Counted from the first letter of the stretch, positions 48,386 to 58,484 are shown. The stretch: DNA of 64,000 nt from Actinomycetospora endophytica (GCF_021026375.1 NZ_JAJNDB010000001.1:1426001-1490000); one strand, 5' to 3'. The notes: generated by a model from the sequence alone, not told the origin. Numbers and translations are program-made.

Positions 48386-50406
48386 GACTGCTTCGCCACC
48401 AGCGTGAGCACGTCGTAGCGGGCCACGGAGTCGCCGTGCTGGTTGGTGACGTCGGCGTCCCAGCGGACCTCACCGTAGGCGGCGGAGTCGCGCGGGGTGA
48501 TCTGCTTGGCCGTCAGCGTGATCGTCAGCTCGTCGTCGAACTTCACCGGTGTCAGGAACCGCAGCGAGTCGATCCCGAAGTTCGCGAGCACCGGGCCCGG
48601 CGCGGGGTCGACGAACAGGCCCGCCGCGAACGACACCACGAGGTAGCCGTGGGCGACCCGCTCGCCGAAGAACGGGTTCGCCGCCGCGGCCTCGGAGTCC
48701 ATGTGGGCGTAGAAGGTGTCGCCGGTGAACTCGGCGAAGTGCTCGACGTCGGCCTGGGTCACCTGCCGCGGCCCGCCGACGACGGTGTCGCCGAGGCGCA
48801 GCTCCTCGAGGTGCTTGCGGAAGGGGTGGACGTCCGTCGTCGTGCGCGTGGTCCCCGGCACCCAGCGGCCGGTGATCGCGGTGAGCATCTCCGGGGAGCC
48901 CTGGATCGCGGTGCGCTGCATGTGGTGGGTGACGCCGCGGATACCGCCCATCTCCTCACCACCGCCTGCGCGCCCGGGGCCGCCGTGGACGAGCTGCGGC
49001 ATCGGCGACCCGTGCCCGGTGGAGGTCGTCGCGTCGGCCTGGTCGAGCACCAGCAGCCGGCCGTGCCACGGGGCGGCGCCGAGGACGACGTCGCGGGCGA
49101 AGTCCGGGTCCCCGGTGACGACGGATCCGGCCAGCGAGCCCTGACCGCGGGCGGCCAGGTCGATCACCTGCGCGGTCGACGAGTACGGCACCAGCGTGGA
49201 CACCGGGCCGAACGCCTCGACCTCGTGCACCGCCGCGGAGTCCGGGTCGGCGGCCAGCAGCACCGGGGAGAGGAACGCGCCGCGCTCGGCGTCCGCGTCG
49301 GTCACGTCGACGTGGTCGGGTGAGCCGTACAGCACCCGCCCGCCGTCGGTCAGCGACTTCAGGGAGCGCCGCACCTCGTCGCGCTGCTCCAGACCGGCCA
49401 GGGCGCCCATGCGGACGTCGGGGTTCGTGGGGTTCCCGACCACGACCCGCTCGAGCCGGCCGATGACCGCGTCGGTGACGGCGTCGAGGTGTTGCTCGGG
49501 CACGAACGCCCGCCGGATCGCGGTGCACTTCTGGCCGGCCTTGACGGTCATCTCCGTCGTCAGCTGCTTGACGTAGAGGTCGAACTCGGGGGTGCCCGGG
49601 CCGGCGTCGGGGCCCAGGATCGAGCAGTTCAGCGAGTCGGCCTCGGCGGTGAACCGGACCGCGCGCGCCGTGAGCGTGGGGTGGGTCCGCAGCTGCTGGG
49701 CCGTGGCCGCTGAGCCGGTGAACGAGACCAGGTCCTGCTCGGTGAGGTGGTCGAACAGGTCCCCGACCGATCCGGCGAGGAACTGGACCGAGCCCTCGGG
49801 CAGCAGGCCCGAACCGACGACGAGCTCCGTGAGCTTCGCGGTCAGGAACCCGGTCGGCGTCGCGGGCTTGACGATCGACGGGACGCCCGCGAGCAGCGCC
49901 GGGGCCAGCTTCTCCAGCGGCCCCCACACCGGGAAGTTGTAGGCGTTGACCTGCACCGCGACGCCGTGGAGCGAGGTGAGGACGTGCTGGCCGAGGAAGG
50001 AGCCGTCCTTGCTCAGGGGTTCGACGTCGCCCTCGACGAGCACGTTCCCGGCGGGCAGCTCGCGCTTGCCCTTGGACGCGTAGGCCTGCAGGACGCCGAT
50101 GCCACCGTCGACGTCGAACTTCGAGTCGCCCAGGGTCGCGCCGGTCCGCGCGGAGACCTCGTAGAGCTCCTCCCGGTGCTCGCGCAGGTGCCCGGCGAGG
50201 GCCTTGAGCAGCGACGCCCGCTGGTGGAACGTCAGGTCGCGCAGCGCCGGCCCGCCGGTCTCCCGCGCGTAGGACGCCGCGCCGGCGAGGTCCAGGCCGC
50301 TCGTCGAGAGCCGGCCGACCTCCTCGCCGGTCACCGCGTCCAGCATCGGCCGGCCGTCGCCGGTGCCTTCCTGCCAGCGTCCCTGCAGGTAACTGCGAAC
50401 CACCAC
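48382..50406 (-). CDS. paaZ: PaaZ bifunctional oxepin-CoA hydrolase / aldehyde dehydrogenase
   Basis: 674 aa. The N-terminal aldehyde dehydrogenase (about 1-520) has VKAGQKCTAIRRAFVPE with the nucleophilic Cys, and the C-terminal MaoC-like hydratase has DTFYAHMDSEAA and GERVAHGYLVVS. It opens the oxepin ring and oxidises the aldehyde. GTG 50406 (another GTG follows) has AAGGAGAG upstream. 15 nt after paaE. Confidence 0.94.
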   Translation of the reverse strand: MVVRSYLQGRWQEGTGDGRPMLDAVTGEEVGRLSTSGLDLAGAASYARETGGPALRDLTFHQRASLLKALAGHLREHREELYEVSARTGATLGDSKFDVDGGIGVLQAYASKGKRELPAGNVLVEGDVEPLSKDGSFLGQHVLTSLHGVAVQVNAYNFPVWGPLEKLAPALLAGVPSIVKPATPTGFLTAKLTELVVGSGLLPEGSVQFLAGSVGDLFDHLTEQDLVSFTGSAATAQQLRTHPTLTARAVRFTAEADSLNCSILGPDAGPGTPEFDLYVKQLTTEMTVKAGQKCTAIRRAFVPEQHLDAVTDAVIGRLERVVVGNPTNPDVRMGALAGLEQRDEVRRSLKSLTDGGRVLYGSPDHVDVTDADAERGAFLSPVLLAADPDSAAVHEVEAFGPVSTLVPYSSTAQVIDLAARGQGSLAGSVVTGDPDFARDVVLGAAPWHGRLLVLDQADATTSTGHGSPMPQLVHGGPGRAGGGEEMGGIRGVTHHMQRTAIQGSPEMLTAITGRWVPGTTRTTTDVHPFRKHLEELRLGDTVVGGPRQVTQADVEHFAEFTGDTFYAHMDSEAAAANPFFGERVAHGYLVVSFAAGLFVDPAPGPVLANFGIDSLRFLTPVKFDDELTITLTAKQITPRDSAAYGEVRWDADVTNQHGDSVARYDVLTLVAKQS

Positions 50407-50421
50407 GGTCGGGCTCTCCTT

Positions 50422-51522
50422 CTACACGTCGTAGTCGACGGTCAGTTCGTCGGAGACCGGCACCGACTGGCACGTCAGGACGAACCCGGCCGCCACCTCC
50501 TCGGGCTCGAGCGCGAAGTTGCGCTGCATGCGCACCTCGCCGTCGACGACCTTCGCCCGGCACGTCCCGCACACCCCGCCCTTGCAGGCGAACGGCAGGT
50601 CGGAGCGGACCTTCTGCGCCGCGTCGAGGACGAAGCTGTCGGCCGGGATCGTCGCCGTCACCGAACGGCCGTGGAGCACGATCGTCGCCGTCGCCCCCTC
50701 GGCCGGGGAGTCCTCGTGCCGGATCGGCTGCGGCGGGGGGGTGTCCACGTAGAACAGCTCCGCGTGGACCTTGTCCCGCCCGATCCCGAGCTCGGCCAGC
50801 AGGTCCCGCGCGCCGGTGACCATCTCCAGCGGTCCGCACAGCCACCAGTGGTCCACCTGCGGCGTCGGGACGAGCGAGGTCAGCAGGGTGTGCAGCTTCT
50901 CGCGATCCAGCCGGCCGGCGAAGATCTCGGCCTCGACGGGCTCGCGGGAGAGCACGTGGTCGAGCTGGAGCCGCTGGTGGTAGCGGTCCTTCAGGTCGGC
51001 GAGGTCCTCGGCGAACATCACGGTGTCCGCGCGACGGTTCCCGTAGAGCAGCGTCACGTGGGTGTCCGGGTGCGCGGCGAGCACGGTCGCGGCGATCGAG
51101 AGCACCGGGGTGATCCCGGACCCGGCGGCGATCAGGGTGTGGTGCTCGCCCGGCTGCGGGTCCGGGGTGAACCGTCCCTCGGGCGGGCCGACCTCGAGCT
51201 CGTCCCCGGCGGCGAGCCGATCGACGAGCCATTCGGAGAACAGCCCGGTCTCCACGCGGCGCACCCCGATCCGCGGTGCCGCACCCTCGGGCGCGCAGAT
51301 CGAGTAGGAGCGTCGCTCCTCGGCAGCGTCCCCGTCCCGCCCGCCCCGCCGCAGCGTCAGGTACTGCCCGGCGCGGAAGGCGAAGTCGTCGGTGAGGTGG
51401 TCGGGGACGTCGAAGGTCACGGCGACGGCGTCGTCGGTGAGTCGCTCGACGTCGGCGACGCGCAGCCGATGGAAGCCGGTCGCGACATCGGTGGTGCCCG
51501 GCTCAGCGGTGGGCGCGCTCAT
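50422..51522 (-). CDS. paaE: Phenylacetyl-CoA epoxidase reductase PaaE
   Basis: 366 aa. FAD domain RSYSICAPEG, NAD domain AAGSGITPVLSIAATV, and a C-terminal plant-type 2Fe-2S ferredoxin with ACKGGVCGTC and FVLTCQ. Supplies electrons to the PaaABC oxygenase. ATG 51522 shares a base with the paaD stop. Confidence 0.95.
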   Translation of the reverse strand: MSAPTAEPGTTDVATGFHRLRVADVERLTDDAVAVTFDVPDHLTDDFAFRAGQYLTLRRGGRDGDAAEERRSYSICAPEGAAPRIGVRRVETGLFSEWLVDRLAAGDELEVGPPEGRFTPDPQPGEHHTLIAAGSGITPVLSIAATVLAAHPDTHVTLLYGNRRADTVMFAEDLADLKDRYHQRLQLDHVLSREPVEAEIFAGRLDREKLHTLLTSLVPTPQVDHWWLCGPLEMVTGARDLLAELGIGRDKVHAELFYVDTPPPQPIRHEDSPAEGATATIVLHGRSVTATIPADSFVLDAAQKVRSDLPFACKGGVCGTCRAKVVDGEVRMQRNFALEPEEVAAGFVLTCQSVPVSDELTVDYDV

Positions 51523-52022
51523 CAGATGTCCTTCATGTGCTCGAAGGGCTCGCGGCAGACGCGGCAGCGAACCAGCGCCGTGCAGGCGGTCGGGCCGAAC
51601 CGGGACAGCACCGCGGTGTCCGCGCTGCCGCAGCGCGGACACTCGACCCGCTTCTCGGGCGGGGCGAGCGTCAGCGCGACCGGTCCGGTGGTGCGCGGCC
51701 CGATGTGCTCCGGCGGCGCGACGCCGGCCTCGGCCAGCTTGCGACGGCCCTCGTCGGAGATGAGGTCGGTGGTCCAGGGCGGGGTCAGCGACACGCGGAC
51801 CTCGACCTCGCCGAAGTCGGCCAGCTTCTCGGCCAGGTCCGCGCGCATCGCGTCGAGGGCGGGACAGCCGGCGTAGGTGGGGGTGATCGTGGCGACGACG
51901 CGGCCGTCGTCGTGCGAGACCGAGCGCAGCACGCCGAGGTCGGCCAGGGTCAGCATCGGCATCTCGGGGTCGGTGACCTCGGCGGCGACGTCCCACGGCG
52001 ACCGGTCGGTCAGGGTGCTCAC
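51522..52022 (-). CDS. paaD: Phenylacetyl-CoA epoxidase subunit PaaD
   Basis: 166 aa. N-terminal DUF59-like domain (DPEMPMLTLADLGVLRSV, PTYAGCPALDAM) and a C-terminal zinc site (ECPRCGS...RCRVCREPFEHMKDI). Involved in Fe-S maturation of the complex. GTG 52022 overlaps the paaC stop. Confidence 0.94.
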   Translation of the reverse strand: MSTLTDRSPWDVAAEVTDPEMPMLTLADLGVLRSVSHDDGRVVATITPTYAGCPALDAMRADLAEKLADFGEVEVRVSLTPPWTTDLISDEGRRKLAEAGVAPPEHIGPRTTGPVALTLAPPEKRVECPRCGSADTAVLSRFGPTACTALVRCRVCREPFEHMKDI

Positions 52023-52972
52023 CACGTCGCCTCCGGGTGCGCCCGGGCCAGCGACTGCATGACGGCGAGCACCGGGCCCAGCGCCTCGGTGTGCACCCCG
52101 TCCCGGCCGCCGCGCCCGCCGACGAGCCCGACGGCGGGCCGTTCCGGACGGGTCAGGGTAGCGACCGGCAGCACCTGCTCCAGGTCCGCGTCGACGTCGG
52201 CGCGCAGGGCGGCCGGGTCGACGGCCACCCCGGCCTCGACGAGGCGTGTCTCGACGGCGTGCGCGCCGAAGATCTCTTCGACGAACGGCCACACCGCGTC
52301 CAGGCCGGCCTGCATCCGGACGTGGGAGAGCTCGGTGCCGTCCCCGAGGCGCAGCACCCATCCGGCCGCGTACTCCCGCTGGTAGGCCAGCTCGGGCACG
52401 GCCTTGGTCGCGACGGCGGCGAGCACCGGATCCGCCGAGCCGCGCAGCCGCGTCATCAGCCCGAGCCGCCACGACGAGAAGACGAGCATCCAGGCCATCG
52501 TCTGCGCGAAGTCGCCGAGGTCGATCTCGGCGAGGGTGACGTTGCGGAAGAAGCGGTCGTCGCGGAAGTACGCGAGGACGTCCTCGTCGTCGTGGGCTCT
52601 GCCGTCCCCCGTCGCTTCGCTCGCCCGGCCCGCCACCCGGAAGCGCTCCGCCGCGCCGAGGTGCCCGGCCCGGGCCAGCAGCACGCGCGCCTGGCCGAGC
52701 AGGTCGAGCGCGATGTTCGCGAGCGCGACCTCCTCCTCGAGCTCGGGCGCGTGCGTTGCCCACTCGGAGAGCCGTTGGGAGCCGACGAGCGCATCGTCGG
52801 CCAGCATCAGGCAGTAGGCCGCGAGGTCCTCCGTGTCGACTCCGTCCGGCGCCGGAGCGGTCACCTCGACGACGCTCTCGTCGAAGCCCGCCCCGTGGGC
52901 CCAGCGACCGTCGTGGTCGGCGGCGGCGAGGGCGTCGTAGACGTTGTCGTCAGCGTCCATCCCGGCGTTCAC
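52019..52972 (-). CDS. paaC: Phenylacetyl-CoA epoxidase structural subunit PaaC
   Basis: 317 aa, all helical, ferritin-like. Blocks ALANIALDLLGQARVLL and AHDDEDVLAYFRDDRFFRNV are conserved. It forms the PaaAC core without metal. GTG 52972 overlaps paaB; ATG 52960 is an alternative. Confidence 0.94.
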   Translation of the reverse strand: MNAGMDADDNVYDALAAADHDGRWAHGAGFDESVVEVTAPAPDGVDTEDLAAYCLMLADDALVGSQRLSEWATHAPELEEEVALANIALDLLGQARVLLARAGHLGAAERFRVAGRASEATGDGRAHDDEDVLAYFRDDRFFRNVTLAEIDLGDFAQTMAWMLVFSSWRLGLMTRLRGSADPVLAAVATKAVPELAYQREYAAGWVLRLGDGTELSHVRMQAGLDAVWPFVEEIFGAHAVETRLVEAGVAVDPAALRADVDADLEQVLPVATLTRPERPAVGLVGGRGGRDGVHTEALGPVLAVMQSLARAHPEATW

Positions 52973-53265
52973 AGGTGCGGGACGTCGTCGGGGATGGAGT
53001 AGAACGTCGGGTGGCGGTAGACCTTGTCGCCGGCCGGCGCGAAGAACGGGTCCTTCTCGTCCGGGCTGGACGCGGTGATCGCGTCGGCGCGGACCACCCA
53101 GATGCTCACGCCCTCGTTGCGCCGGGTGTAGAGGTTGCGGGCATTGTGCAGCGCCATGCGGTCGTCGGGGGCGTGCAGCGACCCGACGTGGACGTGGTTC
53201 AGCCCGCGCTTGCCCCGCACGAAGACCTCGTACAGGGGCCAGGTGGCATCCGGGGTGGTGCTCAT
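52969..53265 (-). CDS. paaB: Phenylacetyl-CoA epoxidase subunit PaaB
   Basis: 98 aa with [21 protein letters not shown] and [16 protein letters not shown], diagnostic of PaaB. It links PaaAC units. Overlaps neighbours by 4 nt each side. Confidence 0.95.
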   Translation of the reverse strand: MSTTPDATWPLYEVFVRGKRGLNHVHVGSLHAPDDRMALHNARNLYTRRNEGVSIWVVRADAITASSPDEKDPFFAPAGDKVYRHPTFYSIPDDVPHL

Positions 53266-54269
53266 GCCGCGGGCTCCTCGCTGCGGTCGGCGTGCTTGGC
53301 GGCATAGGCGCTCGCGGCGTCGCGGACCCACTGCCCGTTCTCGTGGGCGGCGCGGCGGTGCGCGATCCGCTGGGCGTTGCAGGGGCCGGCTCCCTTCACC
53401 ACGGCGGTGAACTCGGCCCAGTCGATCTCGCCGAAGTCGTGGGCCTGGCGCTCGTCGTTCCATGCCAGCGCGGGGTCGGGCAGCGTGACACCGAGGGCCG
53501 CGGCCTGGGGCACGGTCATGTCGACGAAGCGCTGGCGCAGCTCGTCGTTGGTGTGGCGCTTGATCCGCCAGGCCATGGACTGCTGGGTGTTGGGGGAGTC
53601 GCCGTCGGCCGGGCCGAACATCATCAGCGAGGGCCACCACCAGCGGTCGACCGCGTCCTGGACCATCGCCCGCTGCGCGTCGGTGCCGGCCATCAGCGTC
53701 ATCAGCAGCTCGAAGCCCTGCCGCTGGTGGAAGGACTCCTCCTTGCAGATCCGCACCATGGCCCGGGCGTAGGGGCCGTAGCTCGACCGGCACAGCGGCA
53801 CCTGGTTGCAGATCGCCGCGCCGTCGACCAGCCAGCCGATGACGCCGATGTCGGCGAACGTCAGCGTCGGGTAGTTGAAGATCGACGAGTACTTCTGCCT
53901 CGAGTCGATCAGCTTCTCGGTGAGCTCGGTGCGGTCGACGCCGAGGGTCTCGGTGGCCGAGTACAGGTAGAGCCCGTGGCCGGCCTCGTCCTGCACCTTG
54001 GCCAGCAGGATCGCCTTCCGGCGCAGGCTGGGCGCGCGGAGGATCCAGTTGCCCTCCGGCTGCATCCCGATGATCTCGGAGTGGGCGTGCTGGGCGATCT
54101 GGCGGACCAGCGTCTTGCGGTAGCCCTCGGGCATCCAGTCGCGCGGTTCGATCCGGCCCTCGGCGGCCACCGTGGCCTCGAAGACCTCCTCGGGCCCACG
54201 CTCCGGCGTCGGTGCGCCGTCCGGTGTCGAGGCCGTGGCGAGCCTCGTCGTCTCGTCGGACACGGTCAC
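53262..54269 (-). CDS. paaA: Phenylacetyl-CoA epoxidase catalytic subunit PaaA
   Basis: 335 aa diiron ferritin-like oxygenase. The metal-site helices carry [20 protein letters not shown] and [19 protein letters not shown] (ExxH pairs). Epoxidises the ring of phenylacetyl-CoA. GTG 54269 with GAAGG upstream; first gene of paaABCDE-Z-I, all 1-16 nt apart or overlapping. No paaK ligase is in the window. Confidence 0.96.
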   Translation of the reverse strand: MTVSDETTRLATASTPDGAPTPERGPEEVFEATVAAEGRIEPRDWMPEGYRKTLVRQIAQHAHSEIIGMQPEGNWILRAPSLRRKAILLAKVQDEAGHGLYLYSATETLGVDRTELTEKLIDSRQKYSSIFNYPTLTFADIGVIGWLVDGAAICNQVPLCRSSYGPYARAMVRICKEESFHQRQGFELLMTLMAGTDAQRAMVQDAVDRWWWPSLMMFGPADGDSPNTQQSMAWRIKRHTNDELRQRFVDMTVPQAAALGVTLPDPALAWNDERQAHDFGEIDWAEFTAVVKGAGPCNAQRIAHRRAAHENGQWVRDAASAYAAKHADRSEEPAA

Positions 54270-54285
54270 CCTGATCACCTTCCGC

Positions 54286-54306
54286 CCGAATGTTCGTTCG
54301 GTTGGA
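54286..54306. promoter_or_regulatory. Operator-like palindrome upstream of paaA
   Basis: CCGAA..TTCGG arms (54286-54290, 54297-54301) followed by TTGG. On the minus strand it reads CCAACCGAACGAAC, similar to half-sites in front of other genes of this region; a TetR-type repressor site is likely. Confidence 0.5.
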
Positions 54307-54362
54307 ATGGTGCCCCAGTCCCGGGGCGGGCGCAACCGCCGACCGCGAACTCCCCGCGGCGC

Positions 54363-54431
54363 CCATGATCACCGGGATGAGGAGGATCTGGACGCGCAGA
54401 CCTCAGGAGCTCGTCGTCCCGGTGATCATGG
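54363..54431 (-). terminator. Terminator-like long hairpin after the acyl-CoA dehydrogenase gene
   Basis: 15-bp perfect arms (54363-54377, 54417-54431) around a 39-nt loop that itself holds TGAGG/CCTCA arms. Placed 35 nt after the dehydrogenase stop and before the paaA operator. Confidence 0.55.
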
Positions 54432-54465
54432 AAGGAGGGTCGGGCGACCCCCGGGGCCGGCCGGA

Positions 54466-56103
54466 TCAGTCCAGGCGCGCGAAGTCGATGATCGCCTCGA
54501 GGTCCACGCCCCGGAGCGTGCCGTACCCCGGACCCCAGCCGGTGCCCAGCCGCGAGCCGACGAAGGCATCCGCGACGGCAGCAGGCGCGTGCTCCACCAG
54601 CAGCGCGGCCTGCGCGGCGAGCGCGAGGCGGGTGACGAGGTAGCGACCGGTCTCCTCCGGCGCCCCCACGAGCGACTCGATCTCCGCGACCGCATCGGCC
54701 AGCAGCGGGTGCTCGGCCGCGGCGGGGCGGATCTCTTCGAGGACCGGCTCGATCGCCTTCGGCTCACGGGCGAGGACCCGGCCCACGTCCATGACCATCA
54801 TGTTCGAGGTGCCCTCCCAGATCGCGTTGAGCGGCGCCTCGCGGTAGTACCGCGGGAGGGGGTGCTCCTCGATGTAGGCGTTCCCGCCGATGGACTGGAT
54901 CACCTCCTCGGTCACCCCGGAGACCCGCCGGCAGTTCCAGAACTTCGCGACCGGGGTGAGCAGGCGGCTGACCAGCGCCTCGGACACGTCGTCGTGGTGG
55001 TCCTCGGCGCGAGCCAGCCGGAACCCGAGGTGCGCCGCGCCGGCCCACTCGAGCGCGAGGTCGGCCAGTACCGGCGCCTGGATCGGGAGCGCGGAGAGCG
55101 GCGAGCCGAACGCGGTGCGGCGGTCGTTGTGGTGCAGCGCCTGGGAGAGTGCCGCCCGCATGAGGCCGGCCGAGCCGATGGCGAAGTCCAGCCGCGTGTA
55201 CTCGGCCGAGGACAGGATCGTGCTGACCCCGCGACCCTCGTCGCCGACCAGCACCGCCTCGGCGTCGTGGTATTCGATCTCGGAGGAGGCGTTGGCGCGG
55301 TTGCCGAGCTTGTCCTTGAGCCGGTTGACCCGGATCCCGTTCAGGCTGCCGTCGGCGCGCCGCCGCGGCACGAGCAGGCAGGACACCCCGCCCTCGGTCT
55401 GCGCGACGGTCAGATAGCAGTCCGCCATCGGCACCGACGCGAACCACTTGTGCCCGTTGACCAGGTAGGTCTCGCCCGCGCCCCGGCGCCCGACCGGACG
55501 CGCCACCGTGATGTTCGCCCGCAGGTCGGAGCCGCCGTGCTTCTCGGTCATGAAGTAGCCGATGGTCGCGGCCGACTTCCGGGACAGCGGGACGTCGGCC
55601 GGGTCGTAGCCCTCGACGACGATCTTCTCGGCCCACGGCGCGAGCTCGGGCCGGCTCCGCAGGACGGGGATCGACGCGTACGCCATGCCGGTCGGGCAGG
55701 CCGTCGAGCCGTCGACCTGGTTCCACAGGTAGGAGAGCACCGCGCGCGCCGAGTGGGCTCCCGGCGCGTCGGCGGTCCAGGCCAGCGAGTGCACCCCCGA
55801 GCCGAACGCCAGCGCCATCAGCTCGTGGTAGCTCGGGTGGAAGTCGACGTCGAAGACCTCGTGGCCGAGCCGGTCGAGCGTGCGCAGCTCCGGGGTGTGT
55901 CGCTGGGCGTTCCGCGCGGTCTCGAGCACCCGCGGGTCCCACACCTGGGCGCCCAGCGCCGACGCCCGGTCGCGGGCCCACGGCGCGTAGGTGTCGACGA
56001 CGTGGGTGGCCACCGCGTCCCGCTCGAACGCGTTCACGTCGACGAGGTCGCCGATGAGGTTCTCCGGGACCGGACCCTGCCGGGAGAAGTCCACGGTGGT
56101 CAC
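54466..56103 (-). CDS. Acyl-CoA dehydrogenase, AidB-like
   Basis: 545 aa, longer than a typical 380-aa acyl-CoA dehydrogenase because of an N-terminal extension, as in AidB-type proteins. FAD-site blocks YFMTEKHGGSDLRANIT and IQSIGGNAYIEEHPLPRYY are present. Substrate unknown. GTG 56103 overlaps the hydratase stop (GTGA). Co-transcribed from the hydratase promoter. Confidence 0.87.
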   Translation of the reverse strand: MTTVDFSRQGPVPENLIGDLVDVNAFERDAVATHVVDTYAPWARDRASALGAQVWDPRVLETARNAQRHTPELRTLDRLGHEVFDVDFHPSYHELMALAFGSGVHSLAWTADAPGAHSARAVLSYLWNQVDGSTACPTGMAYASIPVLRSRPELAPWAEKIVVEGYDPADVPLSRKSAATIGYFMTEKHGGSDLRANITVARPVGRRGAGETYLVNGHKWFASVPMADCYLTVAQTEGGVSCLLVPRRRADGSLNGIRVNRLKDKLGNRANASSEIEYHDAEAVLVGDEGRGVSTILSSAEYTRLDFAIGSAGLMRAALSQALHHNDRRTAFGSPLSALPIQAPVLADLALEWAGAAHLGFRLARAEDHHDDVSEALVSRLLTPVAKFWNCRRVSGVTEEVIQSIGGNAYIEEHPLPRYYREAPLNAIWEGTSNMMVMDVGRVLAREPKAIEPVLEEIRPAAAEHPLLADAVAEIESLVGAPEETGRYLVTRLALAAQAALLVEHAPAAVADAFVGSRLGTGWGPGYGTLRGVDLEAIIDFARLD

Positions 56104-56903
56104 TCCTGCGACGCCGAGGGGAACGACGGGGTCCGCTTCTCCTTCAGGGCCGCGACCCCCTCGAGGACGTCCGGCCCGAGGAAGGTGAGCATCTCGTAGG
56201 CGGCGGACTGGTCGAAGGTCGGTCCGGCGCTGCGCAGCCAGTTGTTGAGCGTCCGCTTGGTGAGCCGCACGGCCTGCTGGGCACCGGTCGCGAGCGTGTC
56301 GGCGACCCGCAGTGCCTCGTCGAGCACCTGGTCGCGCGGCAGCGCCTTCGCGACCATCCCGATCCGCTCGGCCTCCGCACCGGTGATCATCTCGCCGGTG
56401 AGCAGGTAGTAGCGGGCCTTGGCCATCCCGGCGAGCAGCGGCCAGAGGATGGCGGCGTGGTCGCCCGCGGCGACGCCGAGCTTGACGTGCCCGTCGCCGA
56501 TCTTGGCGTCCTCGGCGACGATCGCGACGTCGGCCAGCAGCGCGGCCACCGTGCCGGCGCCGACCGCGACCCCGTTGATGGCCGAGACGATCGGCTTCTC
56601 GCAGTTGATGATGTTGTAGACGAGGTCGGACATCTCGGTGAGCATGTGCGAGACCGCGTCGTAGTTGCCGGCCATCCGCTCGACCATCGCGAGGTCCCCG
56701 CCGGCCGAGAACGCCTTGCCCGCCCCGGTGATGACGGCGACGCGGGTCTCCGGATCGGCCGCGACGTCGTTCCACACCCGCGCGAGCTCTCCGTGCATCC
56801 CCTCGTCGGCGGCGTTGTACTTCTCCGGCCGGTCGATGGTGATCAGCAGGACGCCGTGATCCCGGCGCTCGAAGGTCAGCTGCTGGTAGTCCTCGAAGCC
56901 CAC
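56100..56903 (-). CDS. Enoyl-CoA hydratase family protein
   Basis: 267 aa crotonase fold with [14 protein letters not shown] and [17 protein letters not shown]. It could supply hydration for a ring-fission or fatty-acid pathway with the dehydrogenase next door. GTG 56903 has GGAGGA upstream. Shares a divergent promoter region with the SDR gene. Confidence 0.87.
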   Translation of the reverse strand: MGFEDYQQLTFERRDHGVLLITIDRPEKYNAADEGMHGELARVWNDVAADPETRVAVITGAGKAFSAGGDLAMVERMAGNYDAVSHMLTEMSDLVYNIINCEKPIVSAINGVAVGAGTVAALLADVAIVAEDAKIGDGHVKLGVAAGDHAAILWPLLAGMAKARYYLLTGEMITGAEAERIGMVAKALPRDQVLDEALRVADTLATGAQQAVRLTKRTLNNWLRSAGPTFDQSAAYEMLTFLGPDVLEGVAALKEKRTPSFPSASQE

Positions 56904-56959
56904 CGTGGTTCCTCCGGTCCGCGGGGCCCGCCGTCGGGCCCTCGTGCCTCGTCGCACCG

Positions 56960-57018
56960 CCGACCCAACCACACCTACGGCTGTCCGACCATGGTGACCG
57001 GAGTTCGACCGCTCGGTT
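56960..57018. promoter_or_regulatory. Divergent promoter with TetR-type half-sites
   Basis: CCGACCCAAC (56960-56969) recurs exactly at 58485-58494, and ACCGCTCGGT at 57008-57017 is a palindrome followed by TG. Both point to the TetR encoded at 57801-58448 controlling this promoter. Confidence 0.5.
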
Positions 57019-57085
57019 GAACAAACCGGGACCGGGTCGTACCGTCCGCGGCGCAGAGCTGCGGATCCGACGAGAGGCGACCGTC

Positions 57086-57829
57086 GTGGAACTCGAGAAC
57101 AGGGTGGCCGTCGTGACCGGCGCCGCGTCCGGCATCGGGCGGGCGATCGCCGTCGGACTGGCCGGGTCCGGCGCCACGGTCGCCGCCGTGGACCGCGACG
57201 CCGACGGGCTCGCCGCGACCGTCGAGGCCATCGGCGGCGAGCGGTCGCGGGCCCATCAGGCGGATCTGGGCGACAAGGACGCGATCCTCGCCCTGCGCGA
57301 CGAGGTCGTCGCCGCCCACGGGGTCCCGGACGTCATCGTGAACGCGGCGGGCTTCGACCGCGTCGAGCCGTTCATGCAGAACGACGACGCGCTGTGGGAG
57401 GCGCTCGCCCAGGTCAACTTCCTCGGCCCGGTCCGGCTGACGCACGCCTTCCTCGAGTCGATCCTCGCCGCGGAGCGCACGGTCAAGATCGTCAACATCG
57501 CCAGCGACGCCGGCCGGGTCGGCAGCATGGGGGAGACGGTCTACGCGGGCACCAAGGGCGGGCTGATCGCCTTCACCAAGTCCCTCGCGCGCGAGATGGC
57601 GCGCCACCGGATCACCGTCAACTGCGTCTGCCCCGGCCCGACCGACACCCCGCTGCTGGCGACGGTGCCCGAGAAGGTCCGCGACGCCCTGGTCCGGGCG
57701 ATCCCGTTCCGCCGGCTCGCCGCCCCCGAGGAGATCGCCGACGCGGTGGGGTTCTTCGCCTCCGACCGCGCGAACTACGTGACCGGCCAGGTCCTCTCGG
57801 TCAGCGGGGGCCTGACGATGGCGGGCTGA
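57086..57829 (+). CDS. Short-chain dehydrogenase/reductase
   Basis: 247 aa. NAD(P) loop TGAASGIGRAIAV, NAAG in NVNAAGF-like VNAAGFDRVEP, and catalytic Tyr/Lys in YAGTKGG; ends YVTGQVLSVSGG. Probably oxidises a beta-hydroxyacyl-CoA or alcohol in the same pathway. GTG 57086 has GAGAGG 8 nt before. Its last 29 nt overlap the convergent tetR. Confidence 0.88.
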   Translation: MELENRVAVVTGAASGIGRAIAVGLAGSGATVAAVDRDADGLAATVEAIGGERSRAHQADLGDKDAILALRDEVVAAHGVPDVIVNAAGFDRVEPFMQNDDALWEALAQVNFLGPVRLTHAFLESILAAERTVKIVNIASDAGRVGSMGETVYAGTKGGLIAFTKSLAREMARHRITVNCVCPGPTDTPLLATVPEKVRDALVRAIPFRRLAAPEEIADAVGFFASDRANYVTGQVLSVSGGLTMAG

Positions 57830-58448
57830 ACATCCGGGCCGCCGTGTCGACCACGGCCTCCCGGAGCTCGGCCCGGCGCTCGCCGGACAGCGAGGGCCGG
57901 ATCCACAACGACGACTGGTTGAGCACGCCGTGCAGGCACTGCAGGGCGACGTCGGCGTTCGGGCAGTCGAACTCGCCCGCCGCCATGCCCGCCTCGACGA
58001 CCCGGCGGAAGACCGCGTCGTGGCGCCGGCGGCTGTCCTTCATCATCGGGTCGAACGACTCCGGCCAGGACTTCGGCCAGGAGAAGAGCGTGGCCACCTC
58101 CGGCGCGGTGTCGGTGAGGATGCGGACCTGCTCGCGGATCAGCGTGCGCAGCTGCTCGAGGTGGCTCGCGTCGGCGACCCGGTCCAGCTCGGCCTCGAGC
58201 CGGGCGTTGACGTCGACGGTCAGCGCCTCGATCACCGCGCCGACGAGCTCGTCCTTGCCGGAGAAGTAGTGGTAGAGCGTCGCCTTCGCGATGTCGGTCC
58301 GCTCGGCGACCTCCTCCAGGCTCATCCCCTGGTAGCCCTGCGCGGAGAGCAGTGTCGTGGCGGTCCGCACGATCTCCGCCTTGCGCCGGTCCCGACGACG
58401 GGCCACGCGGCTCGACCCGGGGGCCTCGGAGACGACGGACTCGACCAC
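57801..58448 (-). CDS. TetR-family regulator
   Basis: 215 aa. HTH EIVRTATTLLSAQGYQGMSL and IAKATLYHYFSGKDELV, then a long helical ligand domain. GTG 58448 follows CACAAT by 6 nt, consistent with a leaderless mRNA. A CCGACCCAAC half-site upstream also lies before the enoyl-CoA hydratase and a related one before paaA, so a small regulon is plausible. Confidence 0.85.
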   Translation of the reverse strand: MVESVVSEAPGSSRVARRRDRRKAEIVRTATTLLSAQGYQGMSLEEVAERTDIAKATLYHYFSGKDELVGAVIEALTVDVNARLEAELDRVADASHLEQLRTLIREQVRILTDTAPEVATLFSWPKSWPESFDPMMKDSRRRHDAVFRRVVEAGMAAGEFDCPNADVALQCLHGVLNQSSLWIRPSLSGERRAELREAVVDTAARMFSPPSSGPR

Positions 58449-58484
58449 GCACCCATTGTGACCCGCCGGTCCTCCAGTCGACCA

